Of a stretch of DNA of 64,000 nucleotides, positions 35,683-48,200 are shown piece after piece; position 1 is the first letter of the stretch; each line of letters starts with the position of its first letter. Source of the stretch: Antrodiella citrinella (Eukaryota; Basidiomycota; Agaricomycetes; Polyporales; Steccherinaceae). The DNA is taken from NCBI GenBank assembly GCA_004802725.1, contig SGPM01000010.1, forward strand, positions 124,001 to 188,000. Reading direction: 5' to 3'. The translations under genes and the position numbers were made by a program. The notes under the pieces were generated by a model. It was not told the origin of the DNA. It saw nothing but the letters and a program-made list of their open reading frames with translations, and made no database searches.

Positions 35683-36362
35683 ATGACACGAGTACATTTC
35701 ATGTCGCAGCTGGCTGCACCTCCTCCGGACAGGGTCAGAACGGTACGTGTCGCTCTACTCGACGCCGAATTGGGCAAAGCTGACCATCTCGCTCTAGGGT
35801 GTTGTGTACCCTAGGGTCGCGCAGAATAACACCATCCACGACCGGATTGGATCAAAGGACTTGTATTTGGGAAATAGACCATTGTCGTCTATCATGATGA
35901 GCGAGGACGATAATGAGATGGCACCTGTCGCCGTCATCGAGAGCCCAACGGTATGTCTCGCCGGCTCTTCCATGGCTGTCATACTCTAACCTTGAACAAC
36001 CAATGTAGGACTCCCCTGGAGATGAATCCGGCGCTATCAGCCCTTCCGTGACAGCGGGGGATGCCTCACCCAGAGTCAAGCTGCATCCCACTCTAGCGAA
36101 GCATCTTTCATCTCACATGCGACAGCGGCTCCGAGCCATGAGTACCCGCCCGCCCACACAACTCCCCCCACTCGCCGCTCCTTGTTCGTCAAACGACTCT
36201 TCCTCTCAATCGTCCAATTCATCAGGACGGACTTCTCCTAGCAGCGGGTTCTTGGAAGAACATATGCAGAAGAGGGAAGAGGAGTTGCGGAACTCAGAAC
36301 TGTTCGAGGCCGCTGACGAGACCGAGCCCAATCGTGGTGGCGAATGTGCAGTAGCGTCATGA
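35683..36362 (+). CDS. Small uncharacterised Ser-rich protein
   Basis: Three exons join in phase: ATG at 35683 (MTRVHFMSQLAAPPPDRVRT), then GVVYPRVAQNNTIHDRIGSKDLYL, then DSPGDESGAISP. Stop at 36360-36362. About 190 residues. A short ordered middle (NTIHDRIGSKDLYLGNRPLS) precedes a disordered Ser/Pro/Thr tail and a Glu-rich helix (EEHMQKREEELRNSELFEA). There is no signal peptide and no membrane segment. I do not recognise the family. Composition suggests a regulatory or scaffold protein. It converges with CWC25, only 93 bases away. Confidence 0.72.
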
Positions 36363-36455
36363 TAATGTCATAATGCAGCACAATACAATCCTATGGTACA
36401 CATCACAGACGTAAGAAAAGAGGAAACGAACATCATCGCACATACGGTCATTCCC

Positions 36456-37832
36456 TTAGTCCGCATCGACAACCATCCCGCCCCTGCCCCGTCTGATCCG
36501 TTCTTCAATGCCTCCAGATCCACCGAAGACCTTCTTAGACTCGTGACTCAAGAAGCTACCCATACCTTTCGCCTTGGCCCTCACTCGCTCTTCTGCCTCA
36601 AGCTCCGCCTTCTCCTGAGCCAAAAGGTTTGTCAGCCGCTCCCGACGCTCAGATGACATCGTCGTGGCGCCAGTTGTCATCGCAGCCAAACGAGCAGCCC
36701 TGTCATCGGTATCATTGTTGGGTGCTTTGGGCGCGGGGTTGTAGCGACGAGGAGGGGGACTCATACGAGACCGCTTCGGTGGACCTGATTCAAAGCGGCG
36801 GGGACTCCGGCTTCTGGACTCTCGTCTCCGTTTCCTGTCGACGGAGGGGCTTCTCCTGCGACGTGAGTCATGGCTGTTATCGTCGGACTCATCCGACTTA
36901 GGCCAAGTGGGGACACGCTCAGGTTCTCTGTCGTCCCTCCGCTTGTCCGGTGACCGATCGTGCCCATGACTAGGGTATGGAGACCTGCTGCGGCTACGAC
37001 CACGGTAATCACGGTCGCCATGGCGGTCACGATAACTGTCTCGGCGAGACGGCAAAGGGGATCGTCGACTGTACGGGCTGGGTGACCTGCGGGTGCTACG
37101 GATGTGCTCGGGCGAATGAGAGCGGCGACGTTCAGGAGATGCAGTGACTTCGCGGTGCTTGTCCTTCCTATGTTTCTTCTTCTCCTTCTTGTCTTTCTTC
37201 TTGTCCTTCGGCTTGATACCATTCCGTTCTTGCATCTCGCGAAGACGAAGAGGGTTGGCCATCAAGGCCTCGTAGGCCGCTTGTTCCTGCTGCTTGATTG
37301 CAAGCAAGGGATCCTCGCGGATCTTTGCGGCTGTGTCGCGGATAGTATTTGCATACTGAGTGGCGATGAAGTTTTTATGTGCCGCTCCAACCTGTGATTG
37401 GACAAAAGGGTCAGTTTGGGCGAACGTCGACCATAAATACTGGCCACGCACCTTCTCGTTCTCGTCTCCAACGAGGATCTTGTCGACCCGCTTTTTTCCT
37501 AGCAGGTAATCCTCCAGCTCGTTCTTGTTCTGGCTGCTACCCGATGCAGGTGTCGCATACATCCAGTCCAGCTTCTCCTGTCGCTTCTTTCCCGTCTGCT
37601 CCTCCTGCAACCGCTGAAGCTCTTGCAACTGCCTCTCCTCTTCCTTCTCCTTCCTCAACTGATCCAACTTCTTCTTCTCCTCGAGCTAGACGGGGATGGT
37701 GTCAGACATTGCGAGTGAAATCAAACAACAATGAACACGTACCGCTTTCTTCTCCTCGAGCCACACCCGCTCCTGATTCTTCAGCAGGAGCGGATGCCAG
37801 GACTTTTTCATATTCAAGTCTCCACCACCCAT
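36456..37832 (-). CDS. CWC25: CWC25-like pre-mRNA splicing factor
   Basis: Joins the activated spliceosome for the first step of splicing. ATG at 37832 encodes [20 protein letters not shown] and RVWLEEKKA, the conserved Cwc25 start. After an intron comes [20 protein letters not shown], a coiled coil, and then the diagnostic [20 protein letters not shown] and [13 protein letters not shown] second intron precedes [20 protein letters not shown] and [19 protein letters not shown]. The C-terminal half is disordered and made of Lys/Arg and RS/SP repeats ([15 protein letters not shown]), like SR-type splicing proteins, ending ...MVVDAD at 36456. About 440 residues. The N-terminal half is strongly conserved; the RS tail is longer than in yeast. 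Confidence 0.93.
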
Positions 37833-38040
37833 CTTGGCTAACTATTCAGGTGAAAATGGCCTAGAAATATGGTGTACGATGTGAGTCCCAAATGGGAGGA
37901 CGTTGGTGACAAGGAGTGAGAACACGGTGAGGCGCCAAAGGCCAGCAGACGATGTTTGCGCATGTTTGGTTGGCCACTGCTGCTTACATCCACTGCGCCT
38001 CGGGCCCATGGCGAGGAGACTGTCTGTGCTACGAACCACG
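37833..38040. promoter_or_regulatory. Divergent promoter region of CWC25 and the channel-like gene
   Basis: The 208 bases between start codons facing apart. No TATA box seen; short conserved spacing suggests shared chromatin. Confidence 0.35.
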
Positions 38041-39001
38041 ATGCCTCCGCCAGAACCCGACCGACGCGAGGACCTGGAGGCGCAGGAGGGGGTGCCATTC
38101 ATCGACGACGACAATGCCCAGCAGACACAGCCGATGTACGCATCCGACTCGTCATACCCTTCCCCCGCCAACTCATGAGCTCTCCGTGATTGACAGTTGC
38201 TCGTCCTTAGGCCTACACGTTCCATCTACTCCATGTCGAGGGATGAAATAGCAAAAGGGATCGCGAACAGATTCGTTCACTCGAGGATATACATCGTCCT
38301 GTACCTCGGCATGGCAGCGTTGTCGGTGACCACAGTTGTGCTCAGCCTGGTGAACGGATGTCCGACCTTGCCCTTCTACATCCTGGAAGTCATCGTCAAC
38401 AGTGCGATGATTCTGGAGGTCGTGATTCGATTCGTTGCGTTTGGACGAGTGAGCGCAGGCCTTTGTTCTCTCTTGAATGTTGCTAATGGCGCCATAGCAA
38501 TTTTGGAAATCGCCTTTCAACATTCTAGATCTCATTATCACCGTATTCTGCGTGGTGACCCTCGCCGTAATTTTCTTCGCTGGTTGCAGCAACACCAGTA
38601 AGGAGGAGGAAGTATTGGATACATTACTCTTGGTGGCACGTAATGTGCTGCAATTCGGTCGTCTAGCTGCGGTTATGCGACAGTACGTGCTACTGGCTCC
38701 GTTTGCCATTGTTCTTCTACTAACGTTGCCATTGTTCTGCTTTAGGTCTGGGCAGTCCATCTTCTCTCGCCCCAAACCTATTGACCTGTCCACTTCGCGC
38801 CGAAGATACACCCTCGATATTGACATGGAGGGTGATGAGGAGGACGGAGACGAGTTGGGACGCCCTCTCATCCGTAATCCCGTCGTATTTGACGCCGCTG
38901 CAGACGAACAAGCACCTCGCGCGCCAATGTCTGCTATGCCACGGGCGGCGCAGGCTATCGAAGAACGCGATACGGAGGACGTCTGGGCAGAGCTTGGTTG
39001 A
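38041..39001 (+). CDS. Four-helix membrane protein resembling an ion-transport/voltage-sensor domain
   Basis: ATG at 38041 (MPPPEPDRREDLEAQEGVPF). An intron at 38136-38210 splits a Met codon and joins to PTRSIYSMSRDEIAKGIANR. The next part has four hydrophobic helices: IYIVLYLGMAALSVTTVVLS, FYILEVIVNSAMILEVVIRF, NILDLIITVFCVVTLAVIFF and LLLVARNVLQFGRLAAVMRQ. The last carries Arg at spaced positions, and the second ends EVVIRF, like the S2 helix of voltage-sensor domains. There is no pore segment. A cytosolic acidic tail follows (RYTLDIDMEGDEEDGDELG) to the stop at 38999-39001. About 230 residues, four exons. Voltage-sensor-only proteins such as proton channels have this layout, but I cannot confirm that. 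A plain ion-transport-like fold is safer. Confidence 0.72.
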
Positions 39002-40664
39002 TTTTTCCGAGTTGCTGACTACAGTATCTGTAACTTAACGGTGCTGACGCAATTATGCTGTCTCTTCTCGCTGTTTGCAAGCCGGTACATGCCGGTACCC
39101 ATTCATATCTGCATGAAGTCCAAGATACCGGGTGGGGTTGATCGGGAGCAGGACCTCTCGGGGCCTGTCACATCACGTCCGTCAAGCATCTGATGCAGAG
39201 GTGAGTATACCCACTTGGTATTCTGTCATTTCAGGATCATCTGAAACCAGAGCAGCGAATTCACTGTTGCAGAGCCCACGCACAGGCTACCATATCTATC
39301 GTCGCTGACTGAGATGATGTGGTCAACTTCTTTGAGGCACATTCAGTCATAAGTTCGATAGCTTATAGATTTCTCCACGACTAGAACAACCTGGAACGGT
39401 ACAATGATGCAGAGCCGGCCGGGTAACCCACTTGTCAACATGCGCAATCCTAAAAGAACGGAACAGGCTGTCTGTTGCTATCTGAGCCGTCGAGTCTCCC
39501 CGTTGATGGAGGTTATGCGCGAGATCATGACAACGTGCTCGAATTGATTGCACAAAGAGGACCGCAACCTGCGACCACTTGCCACTTGGTAACAGAGCGT
39601 GTCGGTGTGCATCCGCATGCAGTCCCCGACGCGTCGCGCGACTCCCGTGGACGAGCGTCGAGTGTTGGTCGAGTGGATCGGCATAAACGAAGGAGGGCAG
39701 CCATCAAGGGACGATTTTGACTCGCATTCTCGTAATGGTTTGACCGAATTTTACACCATATCGGGCTAGGTGCTGTTGTGAGGTCCCGGGCCGTATGTTC
39801 TGGCCGCCGGAAGACATGGGGATGATAGCAGCCATTCCTGTTTTTGTGAGTAAAAGCAGGGTTGCTAGAGAACGCGTGAGCGCAAACAGCGAGAACGTTG
39901 AGCGTGTGCATGAGATGGACCCATCTGCAGAGATCAGACGACGTGTCTGTTGCCAAAGGCCGACTGGGGTAGATCTGAACATTGCCGATCGCCATGTCTA
40001 GATTGATGGCAAGCTTGTGAGCACGGCGAACTCCCTCAGTTAAGGAACGTGTGGTGGGTAGTACACGGTCTTAATGAGCTGTGGTATATGACGAGGAGGC
40101 ATGGAAGGTAGATACATGTTGTACACTGAAGTTACCATGGTCAATGTCGAGATCATTTAATGGGCGCCTGTTGTTCGGAGGATGCCCGAAGTTTCCAGGA
40201 AAGGGAGAAGATGGAAATCTGGTGTGCCAGCGACTGCTTTCTCTTTCTCCGCCCTCGTGCGTCTCTTCCTCATCCTCCAATATCAACGCTATCTTTCGTG
40301 CCAGCTCGCTGGGTCGAATATACGCCGAAATATCTGCAAACAGCCATCGCTGGCACGCTCGTTCTCCCCCATCACTCCCTGCTTACCGTCGGTCGCGTCG
40401 TCAAACTCGTCCTGCCCGACCCTCTCTATTCTCTCTGTGCCGTAACAACACACCAGGGCACCCCTCGTTCATTCCTTTCTATGTCTGCTTGACTCCCTCA
40501 CACTGCACGACGTCGCTGCCCAAATCATTCCACTACGCAGTCTGACAGAGGTATGTCTATGTCATCCCTACTCCCATCAATCATATCCAGAATCTCACCA
40601 TATTCTTCTCATCACCTTCCCAGCACATCCACGTTCTTTCTCTCTCTCTCTTCCCCTCCCTGCC
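39002..40664. other. 1.66-kb gap before the Ser/Pro-rich gene
   Basis: The longest gene-free stretch. Short frames exist on both strands (for example 39525-39995 on -), but they lack conserved-looking sequence, splice partners or good starts. The last about 500 bases are pyrimidine-rich and read as the 5' leader and promoter of the 40665 gene. No RNA gene, repeat or transposon seen. Confidence 0.45.
40634..40663 (+). promoter_or_regulatory. CT-rich pyrimidine tract at the start of the Ser/Pro-rich gene
   Basis: A run of C and T (TTTCTCTCTCTCTCTTCCCC-like) ends just before ATG 40665. Tracts like this mark core promoters or transcript starts of strongly expressed filamentous-fungal genes. Confidence 0.4.
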
Positions 40665-43600
40665 ATGTCTACTCTCCGCCAACCGTCTTCCAGCAAGTCG
40701 TCCTGGTGGTCAAGGTCCAAGTCCGCGAAAGACCTGCCTGCTTTGCAAATCACGTCCGACAAGGCCTTACTTCATAGTAGTACTGCGCTCAAGTCTGGCT
40801 CAAGCTCGAAATTCAACACATTGGTCCACACTGCCATTGGCAAGAGGTCGAGAAAACCGACGCTCACCATACAAGAGCCGCCACCATCTATATCCCTCCA
40901 GTCCTCGTCTTCCTTCACTTCCCGCTCTGGGAGAAGTACTATCGACCCCACACCACTCAACTCCCCCAACTCTCCTCAACCACTCTCGGCTGACTTTGGG
41001 ACCACCCTGCATTATTATGACTTCGACCAGGCGTCGGATTTCAATACCATTTCGGAACCGCGCACGCCGTCCGACCACCCGCGGGACAGGTCGTCCTACC
41101 CACATTCCGTGCTGACGCTTTCCGACCCGGACCCGTTTGCTTCTGGCGCCATTCTTTTTTCCCCTTTCGCTCAGGATATCAACCGTTCCTCTGTGTATTC
41201 CGATAACTCCCTCCTGGATCCTAATTCCAAACGGCCAGACACCTTTTACAGCAACATTTCTTACGGTTCCTCCTCCTCCAACTCCCATAGCAATCCTTCA
41301 GATGGTGCACGTTCCGTAAGGTCGTCTCAGGGTGGGAGAAGCATGGGATCTCGGTGAGTCTCAATTGGTTAAGGAATGAGCAAGTGCTAAGGCGATACGG
41401 ACAGGGGACCGTCTGAGGCATCTAGCAGGATACCAGAGCGACATCGACGTGATATGTCTGCCGGTGTACAGAGTATACAAGTTTCCCCAACGTTCATGCG
41501 ACCGCCTCGTAATGGTGTCGGTTTGTACCCTTCAGCGGGGTCCAGCTCGTCGCATTCTACCGTCACCGAGCGTAACAGGCGGAGTACCCCTTCGAGTGGG
41601 AATGGGGTGGCAGCGCAACCGCGTTCGAACCTGTCGTCGCGTCCTCGAGGAATGACGGTTGGAGAAGTTGTACGGCCGAACACGGCTTCTGGAGGGCTTG
41701 GTTTTGGAATGGTCTCAGGCATGTCGCCTGGACCATTGCGCCGAAAGGTATCGGAAACTTTCTGCAGTACTCGAACTCCCTCCAGCACCAGCCCGCCCAT
41801 CTCCTCATCGCCCATTACCTTTACTCGCACACGAACATCCTCAACGGATACGAACAGCACGACTTTCCCTATCTCTGCTACGTCCCCCACCAGCCGACCT
41901 GTTGTACTTGTCCGCAAGGCTTCTTCTTCTCGGCTACTCGTTCTTCCAATGAACGCTGCCCCTCCAGATGCTGATCTCCCTCCCACTCCATCATCTTTTG
42001 GCACAACTGGTTCCTTGGATTCTATGGAAGATTTACAGTCGGGGTTCAACTTCCCTGAACCACCATCTTCGAGTGCCTCAAGTCTCAGTTTTGCGTCGCA
42101 AATTGACTTGTCCGACTTTGGGGGTGATGCTATTCACCATTTCATGGCGGATTCTATGAACCGTACTGTGAGCGGCCCGTATCCAGATATTAGCCCTTCT
42201 GCCACGGTGAAGAGTTTTCGCGTCGCTGCGTCACCCAGTTCGTCGAAACTGCCTTCGCCTATGGTCACTACACCTCAGAAGACACTGAAGAAGGCCTTAT
42301 CACAGTCCAGTCTTCTGGGGAAACGATATTCAGCGACCAGTGTAGCGTCGTCCATACTATCCACCGAAGAATCAATTCCAACTCCGTCGAAGGCTCCTAA
42401 GAAGCAACGTTCTTTCCATCATACCCGGATTCCTCTCCCTCCACTTCCCTCTTTGCGACACACCAGCTCACATACCAGTTCTACTACTTCTCCTCATACC
42501 AACGAGTCTCCTACCTCGTCCCAGTTCCCCACTTCAGATCAGAAGAAACCTTCAACTGCCCCTCATACGCGAAAACGTTTATTCTCTGGTTCAAGTCTCC
42601 GGCGGGACAGTCAATCGCAACAGCGGTCGTCGACGACCCCGTCTTCTCCGGATGACGATGTTCGTTCTACGACAAGCATGGACAGCACCACCAGCAACGA
42701 ACGAAAGCCGAAGTCGAAGCCCATCATGATGTCGTTCGCGACTTTCGGCAATCATGTGTCATTGGTGACAGAAAACGCATGCATAGCACCTTCGTGGGAC
42801 GAGCAGCCGCCCCCGCCTCGGAGGGAGTCGCAGTCGGAGTATGTGCCACAGTATATCATGTCGCCGGAAGCTATGCTCAAGTTGGAAGAGGAGCTAACAG
42901 CTGAGTCGAAGAAGAAGGAAGAGGACTCTTTGAGTTCGTCCAGTGTGTCAACGCATAAGATGCCGAGGGTCCAGTTGGCACCGGAGGATTTGGGCTTGTT
43001 GTCACCGTCACCTGCGAGGCGGCCGATGTCAGCGAGGTCTAGGACGAACTCGACATTGTCGGGGACATCAACGATCTCGCTGGCGCATCGTCACGATGAC
43101 ACTATTGCTCAGGTGTCAAATGGTCTGTCACCGCGAAGTAGGGTGCCCTCGAACAGGAGCGAGAGCCGCTCTGTATTTGAGTCTGAATCAGCTCGCTTTG
43201 GATTCCGTCCCAACTCAGCATCGGCTTCGCCCGCTCACAAGCCTCCAACGCTGAACGCACGGCCATCAACTAGTCAATCCAGCATCTCACCTCCTTCCTC
43301 TCCGAATACCATTCGCAGCCACTCTCCTGAGCGACCGATCACTGCCCTTCCTCCGCCTCCACGTCCTCGACCTTCTCGTGATATGCAGACGAAGGAGCCT
43401 GTCGTTCACGCGCAGCATCTTAAGCAACCGAGCAACAGCAGCGCCTACACCAAGCGTATGAGCGTCATACCTGTCAACCCGCTGCCACCTCCGCCTCGCA
43501 GGAAGAACTCCGAGACAAACACGATCGCGAGTACTGTCCCCGCCAAATCTTCTACTTCCCGCGAACGTCCCGGGCTGCTGTCGCGTCCTCCTGGCTCCTT

Positions 43601-43814
43601 TGATCCACAGAAGATTATGCAGCGCCGATCGATCATGAAGAAGCCGTCATTCTTGGAGATCGATGACGAGATGTCAAACGACGAAATGGAGAACCTCGTG
43701 GATGTGTCGTTGGAGCAGATCGCTGCCTCGCCTCCCATGGAGAGCAGCTTCCTGGATTTGGATCGGAGCTCGTTCGACAGCTGGCGAAGCGACGACGACC
43801 CTGGTATGTTCTAG
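40665..43814 (+). CDS. Large Ser/Pro/Thr-rich disordered protein of unknown function
   Basis: Two exons: ATG at 40665 (MSTLRQPSSSKSSWWSRSKS) to 41354, then after a 45-50-nt intron a single exon from near 41405 to TAG at 43812-43814 (ending SWRSDDDPGMF). About 1,030 residues. More than half is Ser, Thr or Pro, with many SP/TP phosphosites and poly-Ser stretches. A short ordered patch, KPIMMSFATFGNHVSLVTEN, is followed by WDEQPPPPRRESQSEYVPQY, and the end is acidic (DDEMSNDEMENLVDVSLEQI). There is no membrane segment or enzyme motif. I do not know the family. It looks like a phospho-regulated scaffold or polarity factor, a guess from composition only. The polyproline pieces could bind SH3 domains. 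Confidence 0.8.
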
Positions 43815-44391
43815 TGAGGGGCTATCTTTTACTCTTCCTGCTCTTCCTTGGCCTTCTTCTTTTCATGGACTTGCAACACTTACTTGTTCCTCGTTCTTCT
43901 GTATCTATGCTTTTTTATTGTCCCTATTCTACTGATGCGGTATATTCTGTTACCGACAACGACTATTGTTCCATTGCAGTACCTCTTTTACTAATTTTGC
44001 AATGCTGTAGACTTTTTTTTTTGATCTCTGGATCTTCCATTTCTTTCGTGTTCGACGCCATACATACCTCTTCTCCTTTCTTGCAACTTTGTCTCTTCTC
44101 CGCCATGGTACATACTTTTTGCATATCTTTCTCGACATGCTGTACAAATGAGCCAATGTCACACACCACATGCACACGGATATATAAAAGCTCACACGGC
44201 GTGTTCTCTCGCAAAGGCTGTTGTGAATAACGTTCATGAATCTGGAAACTAAACATCGTACACGTAGACATAGTATGCTAGACGTCATGGACAGATATAA
44301 AAATCTTTGGGAACAAATCATTAGCAACTTCAGTTTGAACAACTCTCCGACCTCCTGCACCCTTGCCATTGACAAATGTCCCTCTACTCTC
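43815..44391. other. convergent 3' intergenic region
   Basis: About 575 T-rich bases between the Ser/Pro-rich gene (+) and SLA2 (-), probably both 3' untranslated ends. A run of eleven Ts lies near 44011-44021. A 138-residue frame here has no protein-like features. Confidence 0.45.
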
Positions 44392-47300
44392 CTAATCCGT
44401 TTCGTCCGTGTGGTATCCTGCACGGCGCATAGCACCCAAACGGTGCCGTGCTGCGCCCAAGTCCTTCTCCAACCGCAGAATCTGAACCTGCTGCTCCATC
44501 TCCCTTTTCTTGAACTCCAGCGCAGCCATACCCTGGTAATCCACTTCCTCTTCCGTGACTTGCTTTGCAGAGATCGCCTTGACCTGCCTCACGAGCGCCT
44601 TGCACGCCTCGGTGACCGCCTTCGCGGCGAGCTCGAGTCGCTCTTGCGTCTTGGACATCAGGTTCGCCTTGACGCGGGACGCTGCGACGAGCTGGGCAGT
44701 TGCGGCAGCAACTTCGTTCGACGCGACGATCAGCTGCTCCAGGGAGTGCGTTCCAGAGAGGACACCGTCGGCGCTCTCAATGAGGAGGTTGGTGGCGAAG
44801 GCTACGGAACGCGCAGCAGAGATGAGACCTTCCGTCCAGCGATTGTTCCGCTTGTAGAACTGTTGGTCTGAACTTGAACCCTTGCCTTGAGCAACGATCT
44901 CTTGTTGCGACTCTGTGGCAGCACGGATAAGGCGTCCGATGGCGTTGGTGATGGCAAGTGCGGCAGCAAGAATAGAGTCGTGGACTTGAATATCGACGGC
45001 ACTGAAGCGATTGGCATCGCGGGGACGTGAGATGAGCTGCTGGAGACGTTGGGTAGCAGCCTCGATAGCCTTGGCAGCGCCCATCATCTCTTGCTCAACG
45101 ATGTCGCCGATGTCGCCGTTGGCCTTCGCAATGGAACCGGCCTTGCCACCCTTGGGAACAAGACCATCCACGGCCTCGGAGAGCTTCATCAGCGAGTTCC
45201 TGACCTCGCCATTATTCCGCATAGCGACGTCCCGCTTCTGACTGGGCGAGGCAAGGAGATCCAACTTGTACGACTGCAGATTGAGGAACAGACGCAGGCC
45301 TACGTCACCGGCATTTTTGGCGACCGCAACAAGCTTTTCAGAAGCCTCGTCACTGATAAGGCGGGTGATACCCTTCGTGTTGATCAGCACTTCGCATAGG
45401 GACTGTGCAAGCTCGTTGGCGCCCTGGATAACCTCAACGTGGTCACCACCTATGTCACCACCGAGGTAGAGGTTGAAGACGGTAGCAAAATCGGTGGCAT
45501 TGTTGACCGCCTTCTCGATCATAGACAAGGTGTATTCGGGTGTTGAATTCATGTTACCAGCTTGAGCAGGAGATTCCAGCTCGTAGATGGCCTCGTCGAC
45601 CTTTGTCACACACGCCTGCAATATCGAGTCTGATTACAATAGTCAATTAGGTGCAGTCCTACGCCAAAAGGTAAAATATGACCCACCAATGATGGTGTTG
45701 AGCTTCTTCCGATTGTCGAGGATGAGCGTGTCAATCTGGGCATTTGTCGCTTCATCGGTGATGCCTTGGTTCTACAATTCGATGTCAGCGTCATCTACGT
45801 CAACTGCATCCTCTATGTGATTACCTGTTGAGTCTCTGACAGTTGCTGGATGGTGCTGTCCATTCCTTCTTGCAAAATTGCAATTTCTTGATCCTTCTCG
45901 TCCCTCAGACGTTCAATCTCGCCAGAGGTGTTGTCCAACTTAGTGAGAAGATCCTCAATTTGAGTTTGTTTCGCCTAAAGGAACGTTGTAAGTTGGGACC
46001 GATAGCGCTGAAATGACAATGCAACAAACCCGCAGAGAGTCTTCTAGCTCTGACATTTGTCTGTTGTACTTGGCCAAAACAGTAGTGACCTCGGAGCTCT
46101 TTGAGCGTGAAGCGTCTTCGGCGCGCTCGTTCGCGAAGTTGATCTCTCGTCGCAGACGGTCCAACTCCTCCTTGTGACTGGACTTTTGACGATCCAAGTC
46201 GAACCTCGCACGGTCCCGCTCACGAAGCATATCAGCCAGCTCCAGATTCTTGGACTTCAAGTCTCGCTCCATTCGTTCCATGCGATCGACAGCCTCCTGT
46301 GTCGAGTTCGCTTTCAGCTGCAGTTGCTTGAACTTCGAGAGCATGTCCAGATGTTCCCCCCGAAGCTGACTGTAGAGTTTGGCCAATGCTTCATATTTGT
46401 TGCGCCACAAGGTAACCTGATCTTGTAGTTGTTTGATAAGCTCGTCCTTGGACAACATCTGGGAGTTGACGTTGGAAGAGACACTGGAAAGCTCGCCTTC
46501 CAGCGCTTTGACCCTCTAAACGTAGACACTGTCAGCACTAGAGGGAAAAGGAAGCAAAGTATTCACGTACCCTGTCATACTGTTCCAACATCATTTGGTC
46601 TCTTTCGTATTGACCCCTCATGGCGAGTAGATCTCTTTCAAGATCGTGCATCTGAGCAGCCGCTTGATTGTTGTACTGCATCATCTGCTGCTGCATGAGT
46701 TGCTCCTGGGCTAGCCTTTCCCGCTCGGCCTGCTCAGCTTGCCTCTGCTCGAATTCCCGACGCTGTTGATCCTCCAATTCCAGGCGACGACGTTCTTCGG
46801 CCTCACGAGCAGCGAGCAATGCAGCTTGTTGGTCCTCGTACTGCTTGAGGAGACGGGCTTGCTCGCTAATAGCCGCAGTGTCTGGAGTGGGAGTAGCTGG
46901 CGGTGGAGTCTGCACAACGGCAGTTTGGGGTCGAGCGGGAAGATCAGGTGCATTGCCGCTATCTAGTAGGTTGGGCGGGTCCTGGCATACGGTAAATCAA
47001 CATGAAATGCAGATGATGACAGACACGCACTGCTCCGAGCTTTGGAACGTTGATAAGACTCGTCAAGTACTTCAAATTCGAACATTCGTAGTAGTATTTC
47101 CTGAGGGCATAGTGCTGGGCAGTGAAACGTTGGCGCAATGGCTCGAGTGCATCGTGGTCATTTGTCCCTGTGTATTCTGGTCAGAACGGGAGGTGAGTTC
47201 ATCCTAAGACCAATGAACACGTACTACGATGCATAGCGCGAAGCATACTCGTGATAAATCGATAGATACCCCAGCTTTCCTTCACCAACGGCACAAGTGC

Positions 47301-48200
47301 AGAGATACGGCACTCATTGTTAGTAGAATGACGGAAATGTGAGAAGATCATCTTCTGGAACGAATCAATTTGGTCTTGCAAGCCCATAAGGTCTGAGATG
47401 GTCTCATAACTGCAGCGTACCTCAGCCACAAGGCACCGCTCAGACTATGTGCATGACACTCACCCTTCGTTAGGATCGTCGATACCCTTGAGTGTGATGT
47501 ACTCCTCGTATTCAAACAGTCCGTTGAACTCCGGTCTTAGTCGATGGAACCGCAGTTTGGCCAGGATGAATTGTACGTATGTCCTGATCAGGGTCCCGTA
47601 CCCTGGAAGTAGCGTGGGTACCAGACACATTTAAGATATAAGTCAACTCACCTCGGGCACTCTCATTTCCAACGGCGCGTGCACATGTCTCCAGCCAACC
47701 AGTCTGGCCGTGTGCCTCCTTGATAGTCTGGAAGTAGAGCAGCAAAGTGAGTGCATTTCCCCACACGCTGAAGCGTTGGATGTACCACTGGATGTCCTTC
47801 TTGCAGCACCTTGTGCACGGTAATAAGAGCTTTGAAAGTCTGAACCTCGTCCGCTAAGATTGGCTGTACACGAAGTCCCGTCCAGAATGATATTGAAGAG
47901 TGATAATCCCAGGTATACACAATGCATTCTGTGGCCGGCTTTAGCACTACCGCATATCATGATAGAGTATGCAGACGTACTTCGAACATGTTTCTGCTTG
48001 GGAGAAGTCTCTTCAGGATTTGTAGCCTTCTTGATGTTGACTATCAGCTCTGCTTCTGCCTTGTCTTTGTCCACCGGCCGCGTAGGGTAATGGACCTCGT
48101 CGCCATCTATGTCATAGTTTGGCTGCCGCTTGTTATTAGAGAACCTTTAACATGAATGAATGAATAGTCCGGTTCCAGCATGGATGTACGATACGTACAT
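44392..48200 (-). CDS. SLA2: SLA2 / Hip1R-type endocytic adaptor (ANTH, coiled coil, talin THATCH)
   Basis: Links the plasma membrane and clathrin coat to actin during endocytosis. N-terminus: NYDIDGDEVHYPTRPVDKDK, then AEAELIVNIKKATNPEE, CIVYTWDYHSSISFWTGL, ILADEVQTFKALITVHKVLQ, KEAHGQTGWLETCARAVGNE, and TYVQFILAKLRFHRLRPEFN, the ANTH lipid-binding domain. The centre is a Gln/Glu-rich coiled coil (EQMLSKDELIKQLQDQ region; about 46000-46900). The C-terminus has the I/LWEQ actin-binding fold: RWTEGLISAARSVAFATNLL, IESADGVLSG, QLIVASNEVAAATAQLVAAS, KTQERLELAAKAVTEACKAL, EVDYQGMAALEFKKREMEQQ, ending GYHTDETD at 44392. Ten or so exons, about 1,080 residues. The most consistent start splits the ATG by an intron, AT at 48200-48199 and G at 48144, giving MFSNNKRQPNYDIDGDEV; see finding. 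Confidence 0.9.

Noticed and set aside
39525..39995. 156-codon minus-strand frame in the long gap
   Set aside because: Cys/Arg/Thr-rich random-looking sequence with no splice partners or recognisable domain.
44011..44021. T run as a terminator
   Set aside because: Fungal RNA polymerase II genes do not end at simple T runs, and no RNA polymerase III gene is next to it.
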